Below are positions 25,501-32,723 of a stretch of 64,000 nucleotides of DNA, piece after piece. The notes beneath the pieces are model-generated. The model saw only the letters and a program-made list of their open reading frames with translations. It ran no database searches and was not told the DNA's origin. Numbering within the stretch: the first letter of the stretch is position 1; each line of letters opens with the position of its first letter. The position numbers and the translations under genes are program-made. Source of the stretch: Bacteroidales bacterium (lineage in GTDB: Bacteria > Bacteroidota > Bacteroidia > Bacteroidales > UBA932); contig JAFQFD010000003.1 in NCBI GenBank assembly GCA_017415715.1, forward strand, positions 62,001-126,000, written 5' to 3'.

Positions 25501-25923
25501 TTCGCTTCGGATGACGACCGCGACCGCTTCATGGCTTATGTACACAACAGCAAGTATCTGAGCAAGCATCAGGGTGAGTACGCAGAGGCTTACAGCGTAT
25601 ATTCTCCTTGGGTGCACAGACTCGATTTCAGCTACAAGCATGACTTCAAGGTACGTATCGGCAACTCTGTCAACAAACTTCAGCTCAGCGTTGACATCAA
25701 GAACATCCTCAACCTCTTCAACTCAAGCTGGGGTGTGAGCAAGTATATGAATCTTGATCTCGTTGAGGGACGTATCCTCAAGTATGAGGGAGCAGATGCA
25801 GAGGGTTACCCTGTATTCTCAACTCCTAAGGCTGTCAATGCAAATACTCAGACATTTGTTCCTAACAAGTCAATAGGTCAGTGCTGGTATGCTTCAGTGG
25901 GAATAAAGTATATGTTTAACTAA
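22600..25923 (+). CDS. Oar-like TonB-dependent outer-membrane receptor
   Basis: The 1107-residue protein has a signal peptide (to about AYAQ), a carboxypeptidase-regulatory-like domain (about residues 28-115, GGRVVDANGEPVVGAAVV), a TonB plug domain (about 125-245, with NFTVDGANFNNNFG and SIDAIEELQVV) and a long barrel that ends in an aromatic-rich strand (KYMFN). This is the layout of Oar/carboxypeptidase-regulatory TonB receptors in Bacteroidota rather than SusC. Its codon choice is strikingly uniform and A/T-ending variants are few, which suggests high expression. It forms an operon with the BACON/OB-fold lipoprotein 17 bases downstream; the ligand is unknown. Confidence 0.9.
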   Translation: MKQTIKCLIAALAAMLMSVAAYAQVTTSALGGRVVDANGEPVVGAAVVATHEPSGTVYGVVTNNDGRYAINGMRAGGPYKVEFSCLGYQPLTYTDVTLQLGETSALSGQLNEDSEMLGEAMVIAASASKFAAEKTGAATNISSAQITSLPTVSRSITDVTRLSPYGGNGMSFAGSDGRTANFTVDGANFNNNFGLSENLPGGGNPISIDAIEELQVVISPYDVRQTNFIGGGVNAITKSGTNTFKGTAYIYHRNENMRGNQVAGTEISGARDRDRNTTYGFTLGGPIIKNKLFFFVNAEYSQTPSVAVRWRASEDGVGNADKYLSYTTIEDMERVQKHVMDKYGYDTGSFTDFPADQSNLKLLARLDWNINDANHLAVRYNYTNNTGWNGPNASSMDGGTRSAYARTSMYSMAFANSMYSMNNLVHSVSVDLNSRLSDNLSNQFLATFSKLDDFRGTNSKEFPFIDIQDGTNTNTQYMALGYELFTWNNAVHNTHISVKDDLVYYAGNHKVTMGVNYEYQMADNAYMRNGTGYYRYASVDDFINGAAPEVVCLTYGYDGEKNPAARVQFHKAGVYAQDEWNATDAFKLTYGLRLDGLFFDNGDLMTNNKILAIDYIGKDGQKRNIDTGKWPTANVTVSPRIGFNWDVTEDRSLTLRGGTGFFSGRLPLVFFTNMPTNSGMVQYQAQINAKNLEKMFGKDENGNPVYTMDVFKGGLVTDANGKATTQALLDKLIEMGYPSTISPEDGAVPSSISAVDPKFKMPQVWKTSLAIDYKFPTSFPFSITAEGIYNKTINGVTISDWSMMPVNGFARFNGADARPIYPANFRTGTKAFVLENTNKGYGYSANVTVNMAPVEGLSLMAAYTHTVSKELTGMPGSAAESAFTYVPTSEGPNNIKLHNSQYVTPDRAVASATYSDKSNNHFSLIYEAWRGGYNYSYMTVNDMNGDGYNYDALYIPTDEQVKNNEFRFASDDDRDRFMAYVHNSKYLSKHQGEYAEAYSVYSPWVHRLDFSYKHDFKVRIGNSVNKLQLSVDIKNILNLFNSSWGVSKYMNLDLVEGRILKYEGADAEGYPVFSTPKAVNANTQTFVPNKSIGQCWYASVGIKYMFN

Positions 25924-25940
25924 TTTATTACAGATATATT

Positions 25941-27533
25941 ATGAAACTTAGATATTTATTCTCAATCATACTTTCATCTGTCCTCTTCTTCTCAGCTTGT
26001 GAGGAGCAGGTAACAGATTCATGGGACAACATCAAGCTTTCTCAGACATATCTTTCAATCGCTGAGGAAGGCGGCTCTGCAACTCTTACAGTTACAGCTA
26101 CTGAGGATTGGGAGTTCGTAGTTGACGATGTATGGCCAGAGGTAATCAAGAGAGACAAGGAGGGAAATGTAGAGTCTTCTACTCCATCATGGCTTGTAGC
26201 CGACAAGATGTCAGGCGGCCAGGGTGAGACCAAGGTTACTTTCTCTGCCGAGGCTACAACAAGCGGCCGTGAGCTCGAGCTCAAGATCAAGGCCGGTGAC
26301 AACACTCAGTTCGTAAGAGTACGTCAGGGCTCTATGACAGTTACCAAGGCAACTGTGGCTGAAATTATCGCAGGACCGGAGGGCAAGCTCTATGAGGTCA
26401 AGGGTATCTGTACTGCAATTGCAAACACCAACTATGGTAACTGGTACCTCAAGGACAGCTCTACTGACCAGCAGCTCTACATCTACGGAACAGTTGACGC
26501 ATCAGGAAAGTACAACTGGTCAAGCTTCAACATCGAGGTAGGTGACGAGGTTACAGTTCAGGGTTCATACGTTCTTTATGGCGGAAACACTCCTGAGTTC
26601 GTTAACGCTACATTCATCAAGGTAAGCAAGTCTCTTGTAAAGGTTATTACCGAGCCTGCTACAGTTGCCAAGGAAGGCGGCGAGCTTGAGGTAAAGGTAG
26701 CTTACAAGGGCGCTGGCGTATTCCCTACAGTTCCAGAGGAGTACAGGTCTTGGGTTTCTATCGTCGACATGCAGAACAAGCCGGGCGAGCCTACCAAGAT
26801 CGAGCCTAACCCAGCTGATACTGCAGTGGTGAAGATCGCGGTTCTTCCTAACGACGGCGGTAACCGTGAGGGCTCTGTTACATTCGTATCATCAGGTTCT
26901 TCAGTTCCTTACGCATTCACTCAGGAAGGTGCCATCATTGAGACAACAGCTGACCAGATCAACGCAGCTGAGGACGGTGCGACACTTTACAGAATCACAG
27001 GTTGCGTGAAGTCTATCGCAAACGGCAAGTATGGCAACCTCTATATCAGCGATTATACCGGTGAGGTTTACGTATACGGTACATACGATGCTGAGGGCAA
27101 CAGATTCGATGCATTCACAACTCCGATCAACGAGGGTGACATCGTTACTGTATGCGGTGTGAAGACTTCATACAACGGTTCTCCTCAGATGAAGAACGTT
27201 GTTGTCGAGAATCATATCCCTGTTGCAACCGTGACAGTGGCAGACTTCCTCGCAGCACCTGAGGCAAGTGATGTTTACTATCGCCTTACAGGTACACTCA
27301 GCGGTCTTGATGCAGCAGGTATTTATGGAAATATCTATCTTACCGATGAGACCGGTGAGGTCTATGTCTACGGCCTTCTTTCAGGCTGGGGCGGACCTAA
27401 GAAGGAGTTTGAATCTCTTGTAACAAATGCAGGTCTTGCAGAGGGTGACAAGATCACCATCGTAGGTACACGCACAGCTTACAAGGGCACTCCACAGGTA
27501 GGAAATGCATTCTTCGTGTCAAAGGCTGAGTAA
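25941..27533 (+). CDS. Lipoprotein with BACON-like and repeated OB-fold-like domains
   Basis: The 530-residue protein is a predicted lipoprotein (Cys20 after LFFSA). A BACON-like domain spans about residues 32-132. Three related segments (about 134-230, 335-425 and 435-530) share G-x-Y/V-GN-W/L-Y-L/I-x-D and EVYVYG...EGD-x-I/V-T/V-V-G, which resemble OB-fold modules; another Ig-like segment lies at about 235-330. Such domains bind carbohydrate, protein or nucleic acid on the cell surface. It follows the Oar-like receptor by 17 bases, so it is probably the receptor's surface partner. No enzyme motif is seen. Confidence 0.75.
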   Translation: MKLRYLFSIILSSVLFFSACEEQVTDSWDNIKLSQTYLSIAEEGGSATLTVTATEDWEFVVDDVWPEVIKRDKEGNVESSTPSWLVADKMSGGQGETKVTFSAEATTSGRELELKIKAGDNTQFVRVRQGSMTVTKATVAEIIAGPEGKLYEVKGICTAIANTNYGNWYLKDSSTDQQLYIYGTVDASGKYNWSSFNIEVGDEVTVQGSYVLYGGNTPEFVNATFIKVSKSLVKVITEPATVAKEGGELEVKVAYKGAGVFPTVPEEYRSWVSIVDMQNKPGEPTKIEPNPADTAVVKIAVLPNDGGNREGSVTFVSSGSSVPYAFTQEGAIIETTADQINAAEDGATLYRITGCVKSIANGKYGNLYISDYTGEVYVYGTYDAEGNRFDAFTTPINEGDIVTVCGVKTSYNGSPQMKNVVVENHIPVATVTVADFLAAPEASDVYYRLTGTLSGLDAAGIYGNIYLTDETGEVYVYGLLSGWGGPKKEFESLVTNAGLAEGDKITIVGTRTAYKGTPQVGNAFFVSKAE

Positions 27534-27563
27534 TTGACACCCGTCCCGAAAGGGAATATCGAT

Positions 27564-27602
27564 AAAAGCGGATGATTCGGACAGAATCGTCCGCTTTTTT
27601 TG
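27564..27602 (+). terminator. Intrinsic terminator after the Oar-like operon
   Basis: AAAAGCGGA-t-GATTC pairs with GAATC-g-TCCGCTTTT around GGACA, followed by TTTTT. This is a strong stem with a single mismatch. Confidence 0.92.
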
Positions 27603-27603
27603 T

Positions 27604-27611
27604 TATTTTTG
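27604..27611 (+). promoter_or_regulatory. -7 promoter box of the Fn3-like lipoprotein gene
   Basis: TATTTTTG matches TAnnTTTG and starts one base past the terminator T-run. No -33 TTTG is present. The start codon at 27644 lies 32 bases downstream. Confidence 0.45.
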
Positions 27612-27643
27612 TAAATCATTAACGGACTAACCTATTGTTGATT

Positions 27644-29218
27644 ATGAAGAAATTCGTGAAGCTTCTTGCGGCTGCCGTCGCTTTGATCCTCATCGCATCC
27701 TGCGAAAAACCAGTCTCTCCCCAGACTCCGTCGGAGCCTGATACTCCTGTGACACCTGCTCCTGAGCAGGCCCCGTTCAAGCTGAAGGTGTACGACATAT
27801 CATCTGTAACGGCCACGGTTGAGGTGGAGCCGGAGGACAAGGAATCTCCATATTACATGGATGTGATCAATGAGTCGGACTTCCTGCAGGCTCAGCAGTA
27901 TGGCTTTGATGACTATATGACATGGTTCATCGGCTCGCTCATGGAGCAGACAGGCAAGGACCGCGCGGACGTGATAAAGATGATATCATCATATGGCAAT
28001 GACGGTTTCATCCTCACTTCCCTGAAGCCGGAAACCACATACTATGCCTTTGCAGTGGGTATAGATGATGATGGAATGACTACGACCGAGGTAGCATATG
28101 AAAAGTTCGAGACACCTCAGAAGGAGGAGTCGGCGAACACTTTCGACCTGGAGGTCACTGATGTCACCGCTACGACAGCCATGATTGCCGCAGATGTATC
28201 AAATGAAGATACCTATATCCTTACGATAGAGCCTGCAAACATCATCGAAGGCTTGAGTGATGCCGAGCTTACCGACTATGTCATCCAGAACAACATCGCC
28301 TGGGGTGGTCTTGAAGGCATTACCTATTCGGGAGACCAGGAGTTTGAATGGACCGGCAAGTCCGGATGGAACTATGTCGTCGTTGCGTTCGGATATGAGA
28401 ACGGCGCGGTGACGACGGCTGTCGCCAGGAAGGAGTTCAAGATGGGCGAGGGAGGCAACCCTGCATCATGTTCATTCTCGTTCACACAGGATTTCAATGG
28501 TTTTGAAATGTCTCTGGGCATATCTCCTTCGGACAATTCCGTTGTCTATATATGCAATTATGTGCAAATGAGCGATCTTCAGGCTCTTATGGCGGCACAT
28601 GGCAGCCTTGACGGAGCATTCGGAGAATGCCTGGAAATGCTGGTTGAAGACATGATCGAAGACCTGGGTACAAAAGAAAGGGTCATAGACCTGATTACGG
28701 CCATGGGAGCCCAGGAATTCACTACAAAATACGAGCACGGCACTGAATACATACAGTGGGCGGTCCCTGTGGACCAGGATGGAAATCCTGTGGCGTCATT
28801 CTCGTTCAGCTCCCCGTTCACTACTCCTGAAGAGAAGATTTCGGATGCCTCGCTGACTGTCAAGAGCTACAAGTATTATGACGGCACAGAGCTCGCCACT
28901 CTCTATCCGGACCTTGCTGCCGCAAGAGGATATGCGGTCGTGGACCTTGAGGTGGAGCCTTCTGCGAGCGCAGTCCAGTGGTGGTCATATATCGCTTTGG
29001 AGGATCTTACCGACAGAAGCAGGGAGGTCATAATCAAGAACGTCCTGTCTGCTCCGACCGAGCAGGGACTGACCCGCCAGCTGATAGTGGCATATTGGGG
29101 CGTAAATACGATCATGGGAGTAGCACAGGATGCGGATGGGGCCTATGGAGAGCTTTTGCTTGAGGTGATAGACCTTAACAAGGAAGGCGTGTCGCCTGCC
29201 TCAGAACTCGTTTTCTGA
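27644..29218 (+). CDS. Surface lipoprotein with Fn3-like repeats, function unknown
   Basis: The 524-residue protein is a lipoprotein (Cys20 in LIASC) with a Pro/Thr-rich linker (PSEPDTPVTPAPEQ) and then three repeated beta-sandwich segments. Each opens with a phrase such as LKVYDISSVTATVEVEP or LEVTDVTATTAMIAADV, and includes LKPETTYYAFAVGID, typical of fibronectin type III folds. No catalytic motif is evident. Proteins of this kind are common beside surface receptors in Bacteroidales and probably sit on the outer leaflet. A TTG start three codons upstream is possible; the ATG is preferred. Confidence 0.7.
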   Translation: MKKFVKLLAAAVALILIASCEKPVSPQTPSEPDTPVTPAPEQAPFKLKVYDISSVTATVEVEPEDKESPYYMDVINESDFLQAQQYGFDDYMTWFIGSLMEQTGKDRADVIKMISSYGNDGFILTSLKPETTYYAFAVGIDDDGMTTTEVAYEKFETPQKEESANTFDLEVTDVTATTAMIAADVSNEDTYILTIEPANIIEGLSDAELTDYVIQNNIAWGGLEGITYSGDQEFEWTGKSGWNYVVVAFGYENGAVTTAVARKEFKMGEGGNPASCSFSFTQDFNGFEMSLGISPSDNSVVYICNYVQMSDLQALMAAHGSLDGAFGECLEMLVEDMIEDLGTKERVIDLITAMGAQEFTTKYEHGTEYIQWAVPVDQDGNPVASFSFSSPFTTPEEKISDASLTVKSYKYYDGTELATLYPDLAAARGYAVVDLEVEPSASAVQWWSYIALEDLTDRSREVIIKNVLSAPTEQGLTRQLIVAYWGVNTIMGVAQDADGAYGELLLEVIDLNKEGVSPASELVF

Positions 29219-29225
29219 TTCTGAG

Positions 29226-29257
29226 TTTGTTTTCATCGTTTTAAAATGTTATATTTG
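29226..29257 (+). promoter_or_regulatory. Promoter of the first GLUG lipoprotein gene
   Basis: TTTG (29226-29229), 20 bases, TATATTTG (29250-29257): a close match to the Bacteroidota consensus. The start codon lies 43 bases downstream. Confidence 0.65.
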
Positions 29258-29300
29258 TCTTTCCACGACTTGACAATACAATAACCAAAACAATATCGTT

Positions 29301-32300
29301 ATGAAAATCAAGCATTTGTTGATCGGTCTGTTCGCAGTTGCGGCAGCCGTTGCGTGTAAGCAGGATGAGCCTGTGGAGACGCCGAAGCTCGATGTTGACA
29401 AGACAGCCGTGTCATTGGCTGCCACAGCAGGCGAGGCTTCTTTCAATGTGACTTCAAATCAGTCTTGGGTAGCGACAGCTGACGCTGACTGGGTTTCTCT
29501 CGAGCCTGCAAGCGGAGCTGCCTCAGAGAAGGCAGTGGCAGTAAAGGTTACAGCAGAGGACAATGAGACTGCAGAAGCAAGAAAGGCAACCGTGACTGTA
29601 AAGGCCGGTGAACTGACCAAGACAGTCGAGGTCAATCAGGCGGCAGGCGCAGGCGAGCAGCCAGGTCCGGGTCCGGATCTCCCTCAGTCAGAGTGGGCTC
29701 TCGTAGGAACATTCGGTGAGTCAAACAACTGGAATGCTGCATCAGACCTCTATCTTTCAGTTCTTGATGAGGAGTATTTCGTATACTATGGTCTTGAGAT
29801 GGCTTCAGACACTGAGTTCAAGTTCCTCAAGGGCGGCGCATGGCCACCAGCAGGTCAGGAGATCGGCGGTAACGGCCTTGTAGAGCCTAATACAATCCAG
29901 CCTGCAGGCGGATCGAACATCAAGGTAACTGAGGCCGGCAAGTATGATATCTATCTTGCAGCAGACCTCACCAAGTTCTATATAATGTCAGAGGGCAAGC
30001 TCCCTTCAGAGGCGACAGAGCCTGCACCGGTAGAGAACCAGTGGGGCATGATGGGCTGCTTCGTTGACAACCAGTGGGGTTCAGATGTTCCTATGACCAA
30101 GGAAGGCGAGTGGATCGTAGCGAAGGGCGCACAGTTCACAGAGCTCACATTCAAGATCCGCGCGAACTCAAGCTGGGCAGACGCAACCAACATAGGTGTT
30201 GCTCCTGGTTCAGAGAGAGGCGTAGTAAACGGCAAGATCGAAGTCGTTACAGCAGAGTACTCAAAGGCCAACCTCGGCGGCGACGCGGCTGACATCAAGC
30301 TCAACGGCGAGGCAGGCACATATGACGTATACTTCAGCTTCGAGAACCTTGAGGTCTACGTGATGGAGCAGGGCTTCAAGCCAGGCGAGAAGGAGCCTCA
30401 GAACCCAGAACCAGTGGAGATTACTTACACAGTAGTAGGAACCATTGCGGACAATGCTTGGGTAAACAATGCAGCTGCAGGTCTCATGGCTGCTGAGGGT
30501 GACTATCTCGTAGCCAAGAACATTCCTTTCGTTTGGAACTCTACATGCTATGGCGGCGACTATAACAGGATCGAGTTCAAGATTGTCGAGACAGGTACAT
30601 GGAATGGCTATGCATATCCTGAGAAGAACATTGACCAGTATGCAAATGCAGAGATCACAGTGTCTGCAGGCGGTGAGAACATCGCAGTCGATGCGCCAGA
30701 AGGAAACTACGACGTATACTTCGACAAGGCAAACCTCAAGGTTTGGGTTATGGAAGCCGGCTTCAAGCCAGGCGAGAAGGAGCCTGTTGTCCCACAGCCG
30801 GAGGATCCTAACGAGCTGAAAGGTGATGGTACTGAGGCTAATCCATATGTACTCAAGACAGCTGAACATATGCTTGCAATGAGAACTCTTGCGGTTCTTG
30901 GCCAGGCAACATATTTCTGCATGGCTAATGACATCGACATGGCTTCAGTTGCAAACTGGACTCCTGTCAACTGGGACGAGAATTTCGAACGCGAGGTACA
31001 TTTTGACGGTAACGGCAAGACCATCACCAATTTCGCTCCGACATCTTTCATGTCTGACGATCAGACTACTGCGGCTCAGTATCCGTCGCTTTTCGGCGTG
31101 CTTTACGGATCTTGCAAGAACCTGACTATCAAGAACTCTAAGATCATCGTAAGCGAGACTACTCCTTCTTGCGGATTCCTTGGCGGATATGTGGGAACAG
31201 CTGGCAAACCTGCTGTTGTGGAGAATGTAAGCGTTCAGGGTGAAGTGTATGGCGGCTCATGCATAGGCGCTCTGGCAGGACAGTCAAATGGTACGACCAC
31301 CTACAGGAATTGTACAATCGATGCTGTGCTGACTTCTGCTGGAACAGACCTCGGAGGAATTGTCGGAAAGATCCGTGGTGACTCAGAGATGACAGGATGT
31401 ACCGTAAAGGCGACTTTTGTCTCTACAGCAATAAATAAAAACCGTGTAGGTGGATTGATCGGTTGGAACTCTACTTCTACAACAACTATCACTGACTGTC
31501 ACGTACTTGAAGGAACAACCCTTACTGACCAGTCTGGCAGAACAGATTCGGACAACGGTAACTATGGCGGATTCATCGGTTTCGGAGACAGTGCCGGCAC
31601 TGTCCTCAAGATCTCAAATTGTTCTGCACATGCAATCATTGATGCAGGCATTTCAACTTATAATGCCGGCTTTATCGGTGGAACAGGATATGAGTCGACT
31701 GTGGAAGTTACAGATTCATGGGCGGCTGGTTCAGTGATCGGAGCCAATTATTCTGCAGGCTTCATCGGTGCGATCCAGAGCCACGTGACAATATCAAGAT
31801 GCTGGGCAGATGTTGATGTGACTTCAAGTGGTCAGCGATGCGGTGCGTTTGCAGGCTGCAATACCAAGTTCCCTGCAACAATCAGCAACTGCTACGCTAC
31901 AGGTAACATCACTGCTACAGGTCAGCAGGTCGGAGGTATAATCGGCTATGCATCATTCCCTATAACCATCACAAATTGCTATGCTACTGGTAACGTCAGC
32001 AGTGCGACAGCAGGAACAGGCGGTATCGCAGGAACAATTTCTGCTGAATCAACAGTTTCAAACTGTATTGCATGGAATGCTACTATCGACTGTCAGAGAG
32101 CAGCAAATGACAAGTGGGCTCCAGGCGCAGTAGTCGGTGCAGCAAGCGTCGCAGGTAACTATTCTGGCTGCTATAGAAGAGCAGACATGAATTTCATCGA
32201 TGCAGCAGGCGCAATGGTTCTCGTTGATCAGGAGGATGTTGCTAACGGTTTCCCTGCAGCTCCTTCATACAGCGATGCAACAACTCAGGCAGCATACCAC

Positions 32301-32405
32301 GGAAAGGCTGCTGCAGCTGATGCAACGGCTTCTTCAGTGGCGAAGTCAATCGGATGGGATGAGTCTGTATGGGATCTCTCAGGAGACCTTCCTAAGCTGA
32401 AGTAA
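29301..32405 (+). CDS. BACON / SusE-F-like / GLUG-repeat surface lipoprotein
   Basis: The 1034-residue lipoprotein (Cys19 in AVAC) has a BACON domain (about residues 28-118), three SusE/SusF-type starch-binding-like segments (about 130-235, 240-370 and 375-500, each ending in a phrase like YDVYFD...VWVMEAG) and a C-terminal half of GLUG-type repeats (about 560-1000; short Gly-rich units such as GGLIGWNSTSTTTITDCHV) that should form a beta-helix. The modules suggest surface glycan binding or adhesion. It shares its C-terminal half with the proteins at 32724 and 35505. It is monocistronic, with promoter and terminator. Confidence 0.8.
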   Translation: MKIKHLLIGLFAVAAAVACKQDEPVETPKLDVDKTAVSLAATAGEASFNVTSNQSWVATADADWVSLEPASGAASEKAVAVKVTAEDNETAEARKATVTVKAGELTKTVEVNQAAGAGEQPGPGPDLPQSEWALVGTFGESNNWNAASDLYLSVLDEEYFVYYGLEMASDTEFKFLKGGAWPPAGQEIGGNGLVEPNTIQPAGGSNIKVTEAGKYDIYLAADLTKFYIMSEGKLPSEATEPAPVENQWGMMGCFVDNQWGSDVPMTKEGEWIVAKGAQFTELTFKIRANSSWADATNIGVAPGSERGVVNGKIEVVTAEYSKANLGGDAADIKLNGEAGTYDVYFSFENLEVYVMEQGFKPGEKEPQNPEPVEITYTVVGTIADNAWVNNAAAGLMAAEGDYLVAKNIPFVWNSTCYGGDYNRIEFKIVETGTWNGYAYPEKNIDQYANAEITVSAGGENIAVDAPEGNYDVYFDKANLKVWVMEAGFKPGEKEPVVPQPEDPNELKGDGTEANPYVLKTAEHMLAMRTLAVLGQATYFCMANDIDMASVANWTPVNWDENFEREVHFDGNGKTITNFAPTSFMSDDQTTAAQYPSLFGVLYGSCKNLTIKNSKIIVSETTPSCGFLGGYVGTAGKPAVVENVSVQGEVYGGSCIGALAGQSNGTTTYRNCTIDAVLTSAGTDLGGIVGKIRGDSEMTGCTVKATFVSTAINKNRVGGLIGWNSTSTTTITDCHVLEGTTLTDQSGRTDSDNGNYGGFIGFGDSAGTVLKISNCSAHAIIDAGISTYNAGFIGGTGYESTVEVTDSWAAGSVIGANYSAGFIGAIQSHVTISRCWADVDVTSSGQRCGAFAGCNTKFPATISNCYATGNITATGQQVGGIIGYASFPITITNCYATGNVSSATAGTGGIAGTISAESTVSNCIAWNATIDCQRAANDKWAPGAVVGAASVAGNYSGCYRRADMNFIDAAGAMVLVDQEDVANGFPAAPSYSDATTQAAYHGKAAAADATASSVAKSIGWDESVWDLSGDLPKLK

Positions 32406-32430
32406 TTCTATATTACTGAATATCATGATT

Positions 32431-32463
32431 ATGCGGTCCGGAAATTCCGGACCGCATTTTTTT
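32431..32463 (+). terminator. Intrinsic terminator after the first GLUG lipoprotein gene
   Basis: ATGCGGTCCGG and CCGGACCGCAT form a perfect 11-bp stem around AAATT, followed by TTTTTTT. The terminator after the next GLUG gene (35404) is nearly identical, including the sequence before it. Confidence 0.93.
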
Positions 32464-32495
32464 CGCAACATGTTGTATGTAAGCGGCATAAATCT

Positions 32496-32503
32496 TATAT
32501 TTG
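32496..32503 (+). promoter_or_regulatory. -7 promoter box of the small-peptide gene
   Basis: TATATTTG matches TAnnTTTG; TTG at 32473-32475 lies 20 bases upstream. The start codon of the 50-residue peptide is 61 bases downstream, leaving a leader of about 55 bases. Confidence 0.55.
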
Positions 32504-32564
32504 TATGTTTATGCATTCAGCATAGCTGATGACCAGACATTAGTAACACTAAATATTACACACA

Positions 32565-32717
32565 ATGAAGACTAAACGTATGGAGTATGAAACTCCTGCC
32601 GTCTATGAGCACAAGATGTTCGTAGAGGGCGTTCTCTGCAGCTCCCTTGATGGAGACAATGAAAGCTATGGCGGCGATCCGTTCTTCGATGGCGATTCTA
32701 ATAACCCAATTTTCTAA
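32565..32717 (+). CDS. 50-residue peptide with an LCSS motif, function unknown
   Basis: This short open frame encodes a charged N-terminal half with Y-x-x-P (YETP, Tyr8 and Pro11), then LCSS (Cys25) and a Gly/Asp/Asn-rich C-terminal tail (residues 29-50). It has no signal peptide or membrane segment. It has its own promoter and starts 6 bases of spacing before the next gene, so it is probably translated from the same mRNA as the fimbrillin/GLUG lipoprotein. I recall a loose class of Bacteroidales short proteins with Y-x-x-P and a central Cys/Ser, but no function. A leader-plus-core layout would fit a modified peptide precursor; no modifying enzyme is adjacent. Confidence 0.7.
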   Translation: MKTKRMEYETPAVYEHKMFVEGVLCSSLDGDNESYGGDPFFDGDSNNPIF

Positions 32718-32723
32718 ATCGTT

